Shown one piece after another: positions 6,537 through 13,535 of a DNA stretch of 14,558 nt. The position numbers were made by a program, and so were the translations under genes. Origin of the DNA: Clostridia bacterium (GTDB taxonomy: Bacteria > Bacillota_A > Clostridia > Oscillospirales > CAG-272); the NCBI GenBank assembly GCA_017454075.1, contig JAFTDQ010000091.1:1-14558 (forward strand). The letters are read 5' to 3'. The notes beneath the pieces are model-generated. The model had not been told where the DNA came from. It saw nothing but the letters and a program-made list of their open reading frames with translations, and ran no database searches. Numbering within the stretch: the stretch's first letter is position 1; every line of letters starts with the position of its first letter.

Positions 6537-6565
6537 CTGACAATCCGGTGCTTTTGTGTTATTAT
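6537..6565 (+). promoter_or_regulatory. Housekeeping-type promoter with no gene directly behind it
   Basis: CTGACA (6537-6542), a 17-bp spacer and TATTAT (6560-6565). It matches the proS promoter at 9605-9633 at 24 of 29 positions, including 14 identical bases across spacer end and -10 box. Transcription would begin near 6572 and meet a terminator at 6613-6647. The only reading frame starts at the expected transcription start and runs through the terminator. Confidence 0.6.
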
Positions 6566-6571
6566 AACTAT

Positions 6572-6647
6572 ATGGTTCGTAAATTAATAAAAATATTCCT
6601 CAATCTTCTCCCCCCCGCCGGTGTCGGTTCCGGCGGGGTTTTTTATT
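6572..6647 (+). ncRNA. Candidate short transcript between promoter and terminator
   Basis: About 75 nt bounded by the promoter at 6537-6565 and the terminator at 6613-6647. It holds a 40-nt A/T-rich single-stranded stretch followed by the GC hairpin. Nothing else is seen in 6476-6704. It may be a small RNA, or a remnant of a promoter displaced from a downstream gene. No RNA family recognised. Confidence 0.35.
6613..6647 (+). terminator. Rho-independent terminator upstream of cassette C
   Basis: Perfect 9-bp stem ccccgccgg (6613-6621) / ccggcgggg (6630-6638), 8-nt loop, then TTTTTTATT. It insulates the sigma C promoter from upstream transcription. Confidence 0.85.
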
Positions 6648-6704
6648 CGGGAGCCGGGAAAATACTAAAAAAAGACTCCTTTAATCGATAAAGAGACAGA
6701 AATC

Positions 6705-6755
6705 AAAAAACCGCGACCGGTTTCGGCCGTTTTGCTCGTATAATATAACAGAGGG
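6705..6755 (+). promoter_or_regulatory. Promoter-like element of sigma cassette C
   Basis: A-tract plus CCGC (6705-6714), CGG-TTTCGGCC (6718-6727), CGT (6737-6739), TATAAC (6744-6749; an overlapping TATAAT lies at 6739-6744) and AGAGGG. The block order matches 459-510. SD GGAGGA is at 6763-6768. Candidate self-recognised promoter of the paralogous sigma factors. Confidence 0.5.
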
Positions 6756-6773
6756 TCACGACGGAGGAAAAAC

Positions 6774-7313
6774 GTGAGTGCTTTTGGGAGCGCGGCCTGC
6801 GAAGCCGCTTTGAAAAAAATAGCTTCCGGCGACATGAGCGGGATAGATCTGATCTACGACCGCCTCGGCAGACAGATCTACACGCTCGCGCTGTCCGTGC
6901 TCGGCAACGAGGCCGACGCGGAGGACGCCATGCAGGGAACTTTCATAAAGATCATGAACTCCGCCGGGACGTTTGCCGGGACGCGCGGCTCGGCAAAGAC
7001 CTGGATCCTCTCGGTGGCGAGGCACGCCGCCTTTGACATTCTGAGAAGAAGGGCAGCGGCGCCCGTTGAGGAGCTCGGAGAGGACGTCCCTGATGCCGAC
7101 GGGTATTCGGGGGTGGAGGACCGGGACGAGGCGGAACGCATCCTCGGCGTTCTTGACGAAACGGAGCGGCAGATCGTCGTGCTCCGCGCGGTCGAGCGGC
7201 TGAGGTTCAGAGAGATCGCCGGGATAATCGGCAGATCGGAGGAGCGAACAAGGAAAAAGTACGCCCTCGCGATAGAAAAAATCAGAGAAAACAGAAAGTC
7301 AGGCAATAAATGA
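6774..7313 (+). CDS. ECF-type RNA polymerase sigma factor (cassette C)
   Basis: 179-residue sigma-70 family ECF factor with a GTG start at 6774, supported by SD GGAGGA five bases upstream and by gapless alignment of its N-terminus with the two paralogues. Region 2 is at about residues 22-93 with AEDAMQGTFIKI. Region 4 is at about 120-170 with ERQIVVLRAV and a helix-turn-helix around FREIAGIIGRSEERTR. It is closest to sigma factor B in regions 2 and 4. It overlaps the membrane protein gene by ATGA (7310-7313), as in cassette A. Probably sequestered by that protein; its regulon may include its own promoter, given the element shared by all three cassettes. Confidence 0.93.
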   Translation: MSAFGSAACEAALKKIASGDMSGIDLIYDRLGRQIYTLALSVLGNEADAEDAMQGTFIKIMNSAGTFAGTRGSAKTWILSVARHAAFDILRRRAAAPVEELGEDVPDADGYSGVEDRDEAERILGVLDETERQIVVLRAVERLRFREIAGIIGRSEERTRKKYALAIEKIRENRKSGNK

Positions 7314-9523
7314 AAGAACTCGATATAATCAGAAAAGCGTTCGGTTCAGCGAAGCTGCCGGACAGGGACTCGGTATATCCTCCCGGAGTGAGCGCAAAAG
7401 CGCCGAAACGCGGGGGGAACGGCCGACTTGCTCTTGAGCTCGCCGCGAGCGGCGTGCTGCTCGTCGTCATGGTCCTCGCCGTCGTGATCGGTCCGGGCCT
7501 TATCCGCAAGGATTACGTCGAGCCTAACTTTGTGAACGGCGAGATGCCGAAAATCGACGCCTCGGGGATAAGCGAAAGCAACTGGGTTCCTCAAAACGAG
7601 CCGCCCATGCTGAATTCAACTTTGAACCGGATACACAGGTATGATTATGAAAACGGTATGAAGCTTCATCATCGCGGACTGTTGAAAGACGTCGCGGATG
7701 ACGAACTGGTCCCTTTTATGTTTGTTGTCTCATCTAACGGCGAGAAAATCATTTCTTCAATTCACAATAATCTCTCTTTACAAGCGGAGAAAATTCTCGC
7801 CGGATTGCTCGCAAAGAAACTATCAATAACCGATGAACTGGCTTGGGAGTACGTCGAAAAGATGCCTATTCCTACGAGATATCTGATTTATCCGGACAGT
7901 TTTTCGGAAGAAAATCCAGAGGAGGAAGACAGAGAACAGTTTTTTGAACGTCACGTCACTTTTGAAGTTCAGCAGGCAATGGACGAAATCGGTAAAACGG
8001 ATGAGTACAGAAACGCCGTATCCGCATTGTTTGATCAGTACGACTATCTGAAAGATCTTGAATCTGAAACGGCCGCTCTGCGCAAAAAGATGATCGACAT
8101 CGAAAAAACTCTTGCCGAAAAAGGGTTTAAGCTGATCTGGGATCTCGATGACGAGGAATGGACGACAACTCTGACATATTGCGGCGGAGTATGCGTTGCC
8201 GCTGGAACTCGCGATCAGATTTATTCTCTTGCCGACGAAGTGGAAGGCACTAATCACCCCAACTCTGCCGGTTCACCGCGCCTGTATTATACTATCAGAA
8301 ATCCTTTGACAAGGAGCGAGATTCTGGTCGCACCGACGCATGACGATAAACAGGTCCATTTGATAACATATGATCTCGGCTCGGCGGCCCACCATTTTTT
8401 CTCGATGCCAAACGCCGCATGGACCGGCGAAACCGTGGGGATCAACGCTGATGTTCTGCTTGACGCTGATATCCACGTTTACGTTGACGGAAAGGAGATC
8501 TCCAAATCTCATTACTACGGCGCCGGCTATTGGAGTTATGTTTTTGTAATGCCGGACAAGGATGTGACGGTCACGGCAAGGTTCTACACAAAAGATGAGA
8601 TATGGGGAACGGGAAATGACGAACTGACCGTTCTGAAAGAGAAATATCCCAAGTATTTCGGTCTCTCAACGTCAAAGGGTCTTGACGTCTACGTATGGCA
8701 GATGGGCCCGGGAAGCTACTCGTTCGGGCTTCTTTCGGGAACGAATCGGGACAAAACGGAGGAGGAGCTGATGAATCTGAAGGGCGCCTCCGCCGAAGAA
8801 ATGAAGACGATACTGTCGTCGTACGGTATCTCAGAAAACAGCGTCGGCATTATCCCGTGGCAGAATCCCGTTTCGAGCTATATATCCGACTACTGGGCGG
8901 TTTTCCAGGATGAAGATCAGGATTCGGTCGCAAAGCGCCGCGGGGATTATATCAACGGCATCCGCGAGATGCTTTTCGGGGAAGCTCCTATCGCGTTTGA
9001 GTCAAAGGTCGCGTATGCCAACTATACGGACGATCCGAAGATCCATTCATGTCTCAACGCCGACAAACTGACGCTGGATTCAGAGCCGCACGTTCCCGTG
9101 TTCAGGTTCGACACGAAGGGGGATCTCGACAAGTTCAGGGAGACCTTCGGAGACGTTCTGACGTTCACGTACGGATACAGCGAAGTGCCGTCCTTCAACG
9201 AGGCGACCGCCGGATACGACGACGGATTTTTCGCCGACCATACGGTGATACTTGCCTACGTCGGGACAGTGAGCGGATCATTCCGCTTCGGTGTCGGCGG
9301 CGTAAGCGTCAGCGGCTCGGAACTCTGTCTCAATATTGTGAATTTGACCGGGAATCTGCAACAGTGGACGTGCGATATGGCCGGCTGGTTCGTCATGGCG
9401 GAATTTGCCGATGAGGATATCGCGGGAATTACGGATTTCGATGCGATTATTGAAGACGGCAAAGTTGCTAAGGATTGGTGGCTGCCGCAAAAAAGTGACA
9501 CCGGGGCGGCTGACGGAAAGTGA
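7310..9523 (+). CDS. Single-pass membrane protein, putative anti-sigma/sensor C with mosaic outer domains
   Basis: 737 residues; start fixed by the ATGA overlap. Residues 1-40 are cytoplasmic (IIRKAFGSAKLPDRDSVYPP), and ELAAS leads into a transmembrane helix at about 44-64. The outer part looks assembled from modules: an alpha-rich region at about 140-275 with a coiled-coil-like stretch (240-272); a strand module ending in YWSYVFVMPDKDVTV (about 360-427), a pattern common in Clostridial surface proteins; an alpha/beta module at about 436-525 with KGLDVYVWQM, then SYGISENSVGIIPWQNP; and a terminal module at about 595-715 with VPVFRFDTKGDLDKF, YDDGFF and TCDMAGWF. I recall the last two patterns from uncharacterised Clostridial proteins but cannot name families. 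A mid-gene stretch (about 7620-8600) is more A+T rich than the ends. Role as sigma C regulator is inferred. Confidence 0.85.
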   Translation: MKELDIIRKAFGSAKLPDRDSVYPPGVSAKAPKRGGNGRLALELAASGVLLVVMVLAVVIGPGLIRKDYVEPNFVNGEMPKIDASGISESNWVPQNEPPMLNSTLNRIHRYDYENGMKLHHRGLLKDVADDELVPFMFVVSSNGEKIISSIHNNLSLQAEKILAGLLAKKLSITDELAWEYVEKMPIPTRYLIYPDSFSEENPEEEDREQFFERHVTFEVQQAMDEIGKTDEYRNAVSALFDQYDYLKDLESETAALRKKMIDIEKTLAEKGFKLIWDLDDEEWTTTLTYCGGVCVAAGTRDQIYSLADEVEGTNHPNSAGSPRLYYTIRNPLTRSEILVAPTHDDKQVHLITYDLGSAAHHFFSMPNAAWTGETVGINADVLLDADIHVYVDGKEISKSHYYGAGYWSYVFVMPDKDVTVTARFYTKDEIWGTGNDELTVLKEKYPKYFGLSTSKGLDVYVWQMGPGSYSFGLLSGTNRDKTEEELMNLKGASAEEMKTILSSYGISENSVGIIPWQNPVSSYISDYWAVFQDEDQDSVAKRRGDYINGIREMLFGEAPIAFESKVAYANYTDDPKIHSCLNADKLTLDSEPHVPVFRFDTKGDLDKFRETFGDVLTFTYGYSEVPSFNEATAGYDDGFFADHTVILAYVGTVSGSFRFGVGGVSVSGSELCLNIVNLTGNLQQWTCDMAGWFVMAEFADEDIAGITDFDAIIEDGKVAKDWWLPQKSDTGAADGK

Positions 9524-9537
9524 ATAATATCCGACGA

Positions 9538-9559
9538 CCTCGGGAGTAGGGCACCGAGG
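9538..9559 (+). other. Hairpin with loop shared with the cassette A terminator
   Basis: cctcgg (9538-9543) / ccgagg (9554-9559) with a 10-nt loop GAGTAGGGCA. Together with closing pairs, 13 of 14 bases match 4143-4156. It lacks its own T-run and is followed directly by a second, true terminator hairpin at 9568. Confidence 0.55.
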
Positions 9560-9567
9560 CCGAAAAA

Positions 9568-9600
9568 AGCTCCCGTGCGGTAAGAACGCCGGGAGCTTTT
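9568..9600 (+). terminator. Rho-independent terminator after cassette C
   Basis: agctcccg (9568-9575) pairs with cgggagct (9590-9597), with extra gcg/cgc pairs inside the loop, followed by a short T-run (9597-9600). It closes cassette C just ahead of the proS promoter. Confidence 0.75.
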
Positions 9601-9604
9601 GATA

Positions 9605-9633
9605 TTGACATTCCGCCGGTTTTGTGTTATTAT
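9605..9633 (+). promoter_or_regulatory. Housekeeping sigma promoter of the proS operon
   Basis: Perfect TTGACA (9605-9610), 17-bp spacer, TATTAT (9628-9633). The leader to ATG 9673 is about 30 nt, too short for a T-box or other riboswitch. Near-duplicate of the promoter at 6537-6565. Confidence 0.85.
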
Positions 9634-9672
9634 TTTTAAGATATTGATATGATACCGTTTACGGAGACAGAC

Positions 9673-11115
9673 ATGGCACAGGACAAGAAACTTGTAGAAT
9701 CCATAACCTCGATGGACGTTGATTTCGCGCAGTGGTACACCGACGTCGTGAAAAAAGCGGACCTCTGCGACTATTCAAGCGTAAAGGGCTGTATGATCTA
9801 CCGCCCGTACGGCTACGCTATCTGGGAAAACATCCAGAAGCTTCTCGATTCCCGTTTCAAGGCGACGGGACACGAGAACGTGTATATGCCGATGTTCATA
9901 CCCGAGTCGCTTCTTCAGAAGGAGAAGGACCACGTTGAGGGCTTTGCCCCCGAGTGCGCCTGGGTCACGCTCGGCGGACAGGAGCCGCTTGCCGAAAAAC
10001 TCTGCGTGAGACCCACGTCGGAGACGCTTTTCTGCGAGCATTACGCGAATATAATCTCGTCGTGGCGCGATCTGCCGAAACTGTATAACCAGTGGTGCTC
10101 CGTCGTGAGATGGGAAAAGACCACGCGCCCGTTCCTCCGCACCCGCGAATTCCTCTGGCAGGAGGGGCATACGATGCACGCGACGGAGGAGGAGGCCCGC
10201 GAGGAGACCCTCCGTATGCTGAATATCTACGCCGAGCTCTGCGAAAAGGATCTCGCGATCCCGGTCATAAAGGGCCCGAAGACCCCTTCCGACAAGTTTG
10301 CCGGAGCCGAGGACACATACGCGATAGAGGCGCTCATGCACGACGGCAAGGCGCTTCAGGCCGGGACGTCGCATTATTTCGGCGACGGCTTCGCGCGCGC
10401 GTTCGGCATAAAATACGCCGACAAAAATAACCAGCTTCAGTATCCGCATCAGACGTCGTGGGGCGTCTCGACGCGTCTCATCGGAGCCATAATCATGGCG
10501 CACGGCGACGACAACGGGCTTGTTCTCCCTCCTGCCGTCGCGCCGATACAGGTCGTCATCATCCCGGTCGCCCAGCACAAGCCGGGCGTGCTTGAAAAAG
10601 CCGCGGAGCTGAAAGAGCGCCTGATCGCCGCCGGATACCGCGTAAAGCTCGACGATTCCGACAACTCGGCGGGCTGGAAATACTCGGAATACGAGATGAA
10701 GGGCGTACCGGTACGTCTCGAGCTCGGCCCGAGGGACATCGAGGGCGGACAATGCGTTCTCGTTTCCCGCCACGACAGGGCAAAGAGCTTTGTCTCGCTC
10801 GACTGTCTCGAAGCCGAGGTCGAAAAGAAACTCGGTGAGGTCAGGGACGGCCTCTGGGAAAAGGCTGTAAAGAACCGCGAGAACAGAACGCGCGACGCGT
10901 TCACGGTCGAGGATATCTGTAAATCTCTCGAAGAAAACGGCGACGGATTCTTCCGCGCAATGTGGTGCGGCTCCGAGGAATGCGAGAAAAAGGTCAAGGA
11001 GCTGACCGGGGTCGGCTCGCGCTGCATCCCCTTCGAACAGGAAAAGATCTCGGATAAATGCGTCTGCTGCGGGAAACCGGCCGACACGATGCTTCTCTGG
11101 GCGAAGGCATATTGA
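9673..11115 (+). CDS. proS: Prolyl-tRNA synthetase, archaeal/eukaryotic type
   Basis: Attaches proline to tRNA-Pro using ATP, in the cytoplasm. 480 residues, usual for the shorter class that lacks the bacterial editing insertion. Class II motifs are visible: motif 2 around [14 protein letters not shown] (154-167) and motif 3 GVSTRLIGA (264-272), with PTSE at 114-117. An anticodon-binding domain follows (about 291-395). The C-terminal domain has the zinc-type cysteines C432, C437, C463 and C466, and the protein ends in Tyr, both features of this type. ATG 9673 is chosen because GGAG (9663-9666) is well spaced; the in-frame ATG 24 bases upstream has no SD. It is the first gene of an operon with the lysozyme gene four bases downstream. 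Confidence 0.97.
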   Translation: MAQDKKLVESITSMDVDFAQWYTDVVKKADLCDYSSVKGCMIYRPYGYAIWENIQKLLDSRFKATGHENVYMPMFIPESLLQKEKDHVEGFAPECAWVTLGGQEPLAEKLCVRPTSETLFCEHYANIISSWRDLPKLYNQWCSVVRWEKTTRPFLRTREFLWQEGHTMHATEEEAREETLRMLNIYAELCEKDLAIPVIKGPKTPSDKFAGAEDTYAIEALMHDGKALQAGTSHYFGDGFARAFGIKYADKNNQLQYPHQTSWGVSTRLIGAIIMAHGDDNGLVLPPAVAPIQVVIIPVAQHKPGVLEKAAELKERLIAAGYRVKLDDSDNSAGWKYSEYEMKGVPVRLELGPRDIEGGQCVLVSRHDRAKSFVSLDCLEAEVEKKLGEVRDGLWEKAVKNRENRTRDAFTVEDICKSLEENGDGFFRAMWCGSEECEKKVKELTGVGSRCIPFEQEKISDKCVCCGKPADTMLLWAKAY

Positions 11116-11119
11116 ATAG

Positions 11120-13108
11120 ATGAGCCGCAGGACGTTGACAATTTTCATAATTGCCGCGATCACCGCGGCTCTTTTGTGCGTCTGCGCGGCGGCAAACGAA
11201 GACCTTTCCTATAAAAACGGTACGTACTACACCTCGTCCGGGACGGAGGTCCCCGGGGTGGTGTCCCGGGGGATCGACGTAAGCACGTTTCAGAAGGAGA
11301 TCGACTGGGACGCTCTGAGGGAGGAATACGACGCCGGACGGGTCGATTTCGTGATTATCCGGTGCGGGTACGGCGACGATTTCGAGGAACAGGACGACTA
11401 CCGGTATTACCGTAACGTCGAAGAATGCGTGAGGGTCGGGATACCCTTCGGGATATACCTGTATTCATACGCGGATTCCGTCGCTCACGCAGAGAGCGAG
11501 CTCAGGCACGTTCTGCGTCTGATCGACGGATACGAGCCCTCGTACCCCGTTTTCTACGATCTCGAGGACAAGGTCATGTCAAAGCTCACTGCTGAGGAGT
11601 TCCGCGGGATAGTCGACGTGTTCTGCGGCGGGCTGCACGACCTCGGGTACGAGACCGGAGTCTATTCGATGAGGACGTGGTACACGAGGGAGGACCGGCT
11701 CGGCGGACTTGACTACAATGAAAAGCCCTGGCTCGTCAAATGGATCGCCGAGTACAACCCCACGCTGAAATATACCGAAGGATTCGATATCTGGCAGGCG
11801 ACCTCAAAGGGTTCGGTCGGAGGAATAAGCGCCGACGTCGACGTCAATTACTCGTTTTTGCCGAAAAGACAGGCGGATCACTGTTACGTTACGTTCGATA
11901 TAAACACGAATGCGGAGGTCGGATGCGACCTCACGCCCATGCATCTGAGACAGGGGGACCGTATCGGCTGGCTCCCGCGGCCGGTCTGTCCGACGAAAAA
12001 GTTTCTCGGGTGGTACACCTCCCCGACCGGAGGCGCGAGGGTGAGCGAGAATACCGTAATAACCGCCCCCGGGAGACTCCGGCTGTACGCCCGATGGGGA
12101 GCCGGGGAGACCGCGGCGACGGAGCCGGCCGGAGACGCTCCGGGACCGCCCGATAAAGGTCTTTTCTCGGTGATACGCCCGATGATTTCCGAGGCGCCCT
12201 TTTCGGTCAACGGGTTGACGAACCTCATGGAATACCGCGTTGACGGCGGTCCGTGGCTCTCGGGAAACAGGATAAGGGCCGTCCGCGACGGGCAGACCGT
12301 CGAGGTGAGATTCAAGGCGACCGCCGCCGCGCCCGCGGGACAGCCGCTCGGTATATACGTACACACTTCTTCAAAACTGAACAAAATATCATTGAAGAGC
12401 CCTACCTGCGTGTCGGAAGGGATCCGGGCGCACTGGAGAAACGGGAACGGACGGGTGTTCGTCTCTGTCACGGATTATTTCGGATATCCCGACACCGGAC
12501 CGCTTTCGATCCCGCCCACGGGAAAGCACACCTACCGCTTTTCATGTTCCGAGGAGTGCACGGTGTGCGGGCAGAAGAGAACGACTGTTCACAGCTTTCC
12601 CGAGGCATGGGAAAGGGCGGGCGGATATCACTGGCACGTATGCTCGGTATGCGGCAAGGAGAGCGATCACACGGAGCATTCCGCTTTCAGGATCGAAACG
12701 GTCGCCCCGGGCTGCGTCACCTTCGGACGGGAGAGGACGGTCTGCGCCGACTGCGGGATGATAATATATTCTCTGCCGCTGAGTCCGCTCGGGCACGTTT
12801 TCGACGCCGGGCGCTGCGTGAGATGCGGTGAACCCGACGCGGAATACGTCCGTGCTGAGGAAAGCGACGATACAGCGACGCAGGAGCTTACCGAAACCGC
12901 CGCCGACACCGTGACCGCACCCGGGACGGATCCCGTTCCGGAGCCGCCCGACGGGCTCCACGACGCCGTAGGACGGGCGGGGAAGGGCGTCGTCATCGCC
13001 TCCTCGGCGGTTATCGCCGCGTGCGTCGCGGCGGCCGTCGCATCGGCGGTCGGGGAAAAGAAAACCAAGCGAAAAAATGATGAAAACGGGGATAAAATAG
13101 AGAAATGA
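11120..13108 (+). CDS. Membrane-anchored GH25 muramidase with InlB-like repeat and CxxCG motifs
   Basis: 662 residues. A signal peptide (1-25) precedes a GH25 lysozyme domain (about 48-247) that would hydrolyse peptidoglycan glycan strands outside the cell. It shows RGIDVSTFQ with D52, the YDLE catalytic segment (D147, E149) and the closing DIWQATSKG to DVDVN region. Next comes an InlB/Listeria-Bacteroides-type repeat (about 255-327) with FLGWYTSPTGGA and LYARWG, a linker and an Ig-like stretch (about 345-455). A Cys/His-rich part follows with four CxxCG motifs at residues 480, 508, 542 and 566. A Thr/Pro-rich stretch leads to a C-terminal helix (about 622-644) and a basic tail, so the enzyme is probably held in the membrane rather than by sortase. 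It starts four bases after proS and overlaps the next gene by ATGA. Roles could be wall remodelling, adhesion or competitor lysis. Confidence 0.92.
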   Translation: MSRRTLTIFIIAAITAALLCVCAAANEDLSYKNGTYYTSSGTEVPGVVSRGIDVSTFQKEIDWDALREEYDAGRVDFVIIRCGYGDDFEEQDDYRYYRNVEECVRVGIPFGIYLYSYADSVAHAESELRHVLRLIDGYEPSYPVFYDLEDKVMSKLTAEEFRGIVDVFCGGLHDLGYETGVYSMRTWYTREDRLGGLDYNEKPWLVKWIAEYNPTLKYTEGFDIWQATSKGSVGGISADVDVNYSFLPKRQADHCYVTFDINTNAEVGCDLTPMHLRQGDRIGWLPRPVCPTKKFLGWYTSPTGGARVSENTVITAPGRLRLYARWGAGETAATEPAGDAPGPPDKGLFSVIRPMISEAPFSVNGLTNLMEYRVDGGPWLSGNRIRAVRDGQTVEVRFKATAAAPAGQPLGIYVHTSSKLNKISLKSPTCVSEGIRAHWRNGNGRVFVSVTDYFGYPDTGPLSIPPTGKHTYRFSCSEECTVCGQKRTTVHSFPEAWERAGGYHWHVCSVCGKESDHTEHSAFRIETVAPGCVTFGRERTVCADCGMIIYSLPLSPLGHVFDAGRCVRCGEPDAEYVRAEESDDTATQELTETAADTVTAPGTDPVPEPPDGLHDAVGRAGKGVVIASSAVIAACVAAAVASAVGEKKTKRKNDENGDKIEK

Positions 13109-13512
13109 AGATCACGATGGAAACCGACTACGCGATGAGGATAATGCGCTCCCTCGCGAAACGCGGCAGATCGGACGCAAAGACCGTATCGGACGACGTT
13201 AACGCGCCGCTCCGTTTCACGGTAAAGATACTCGGAAAGCTGTCGACCGCGCGCCTTGTCAATTCGTTCAAAGGCGTCGGGGGAGGATACGAGCTTTCCC
13301 GTCAGGCGGATGAGATCTCCCTCAGGGATATATACGAGGTCACGGAGGGTCCGCTTTCGATTTCAAGGTGCAGCGAGGAGGGCTTTATATGCCCTCACGG
13401 CTCGGAGGACTGCGACTGTTTTTTCAACCGCATTTTCGACGAGATAAACGGGGTCATAGCTGACCGGCTCGGCTCGGTCACCGTGGCCGACTCAATAAAC
13501 GGAAATAAATAA
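13105..13512 (+). CDS. Rrf2-family transcriptional regulator with cysteine cluster
   Basis: 135 residues, usual Rrf2 length. The winged helix is N-terminal (1-75), with the family opening MKITMETDYAMRIMRSLA and wing RLVNSFKGVGGGYELSR. The central region carries C89, C96, C103 and C105 (C-x6-C-x6-C-x-C), close to the spacing of cysteines that hold a 2Fe-2S or 4Fe-4S cluster in IscR/NsrR-type members, so it may sense iron-sulfur, redox or nitrosative state. The ATGA overlap with the lysozyme gene and only a weak SD indicate coupled translation. There are no iron-sulfur assembly genes in the window, so its targets cannot be guessed from context. Confidence 0.92.
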   Translation: MKITMETDYAMRIMRSLAKRGRSDAKTVSDDVNAPLRFTVKILGKLSTARLVNSFKGVGGGYELSRQADEISLRDIYEVTEGPLSISRCSEEGFICPHGSEDCDCFFNRIFDEINGVIADRLGSVTVADSINGNK

Positions 13513-13535
13513 ATACCGGACAGGAGAGGTAAAAA

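Noticed and set aside
6572..6685. 37-codon frame starting at the predicted transcription start (leaderless peptide?)
   Set aside because: It reads through the terminator hairpin and T-run and has no SD; half its codons are hairpin sequence. Short transcript is the simpler reading.
9634..9672. T-box or other riboswitch controlling proS
   Set aside because: Only about 30 nt lie between the expected transcription start and ATG 9673, too short for a T-box, and no T-box sequence is present.
9775..11163. Long minus-strand open frame of 462 codons opposite proS
   Set aside because: It is the complement of a clearly conserved enzyme gene; the translation is Arg/Asp-rich with no recognisable domain and no SD. 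Long antisense frames are common in genes of this composition.
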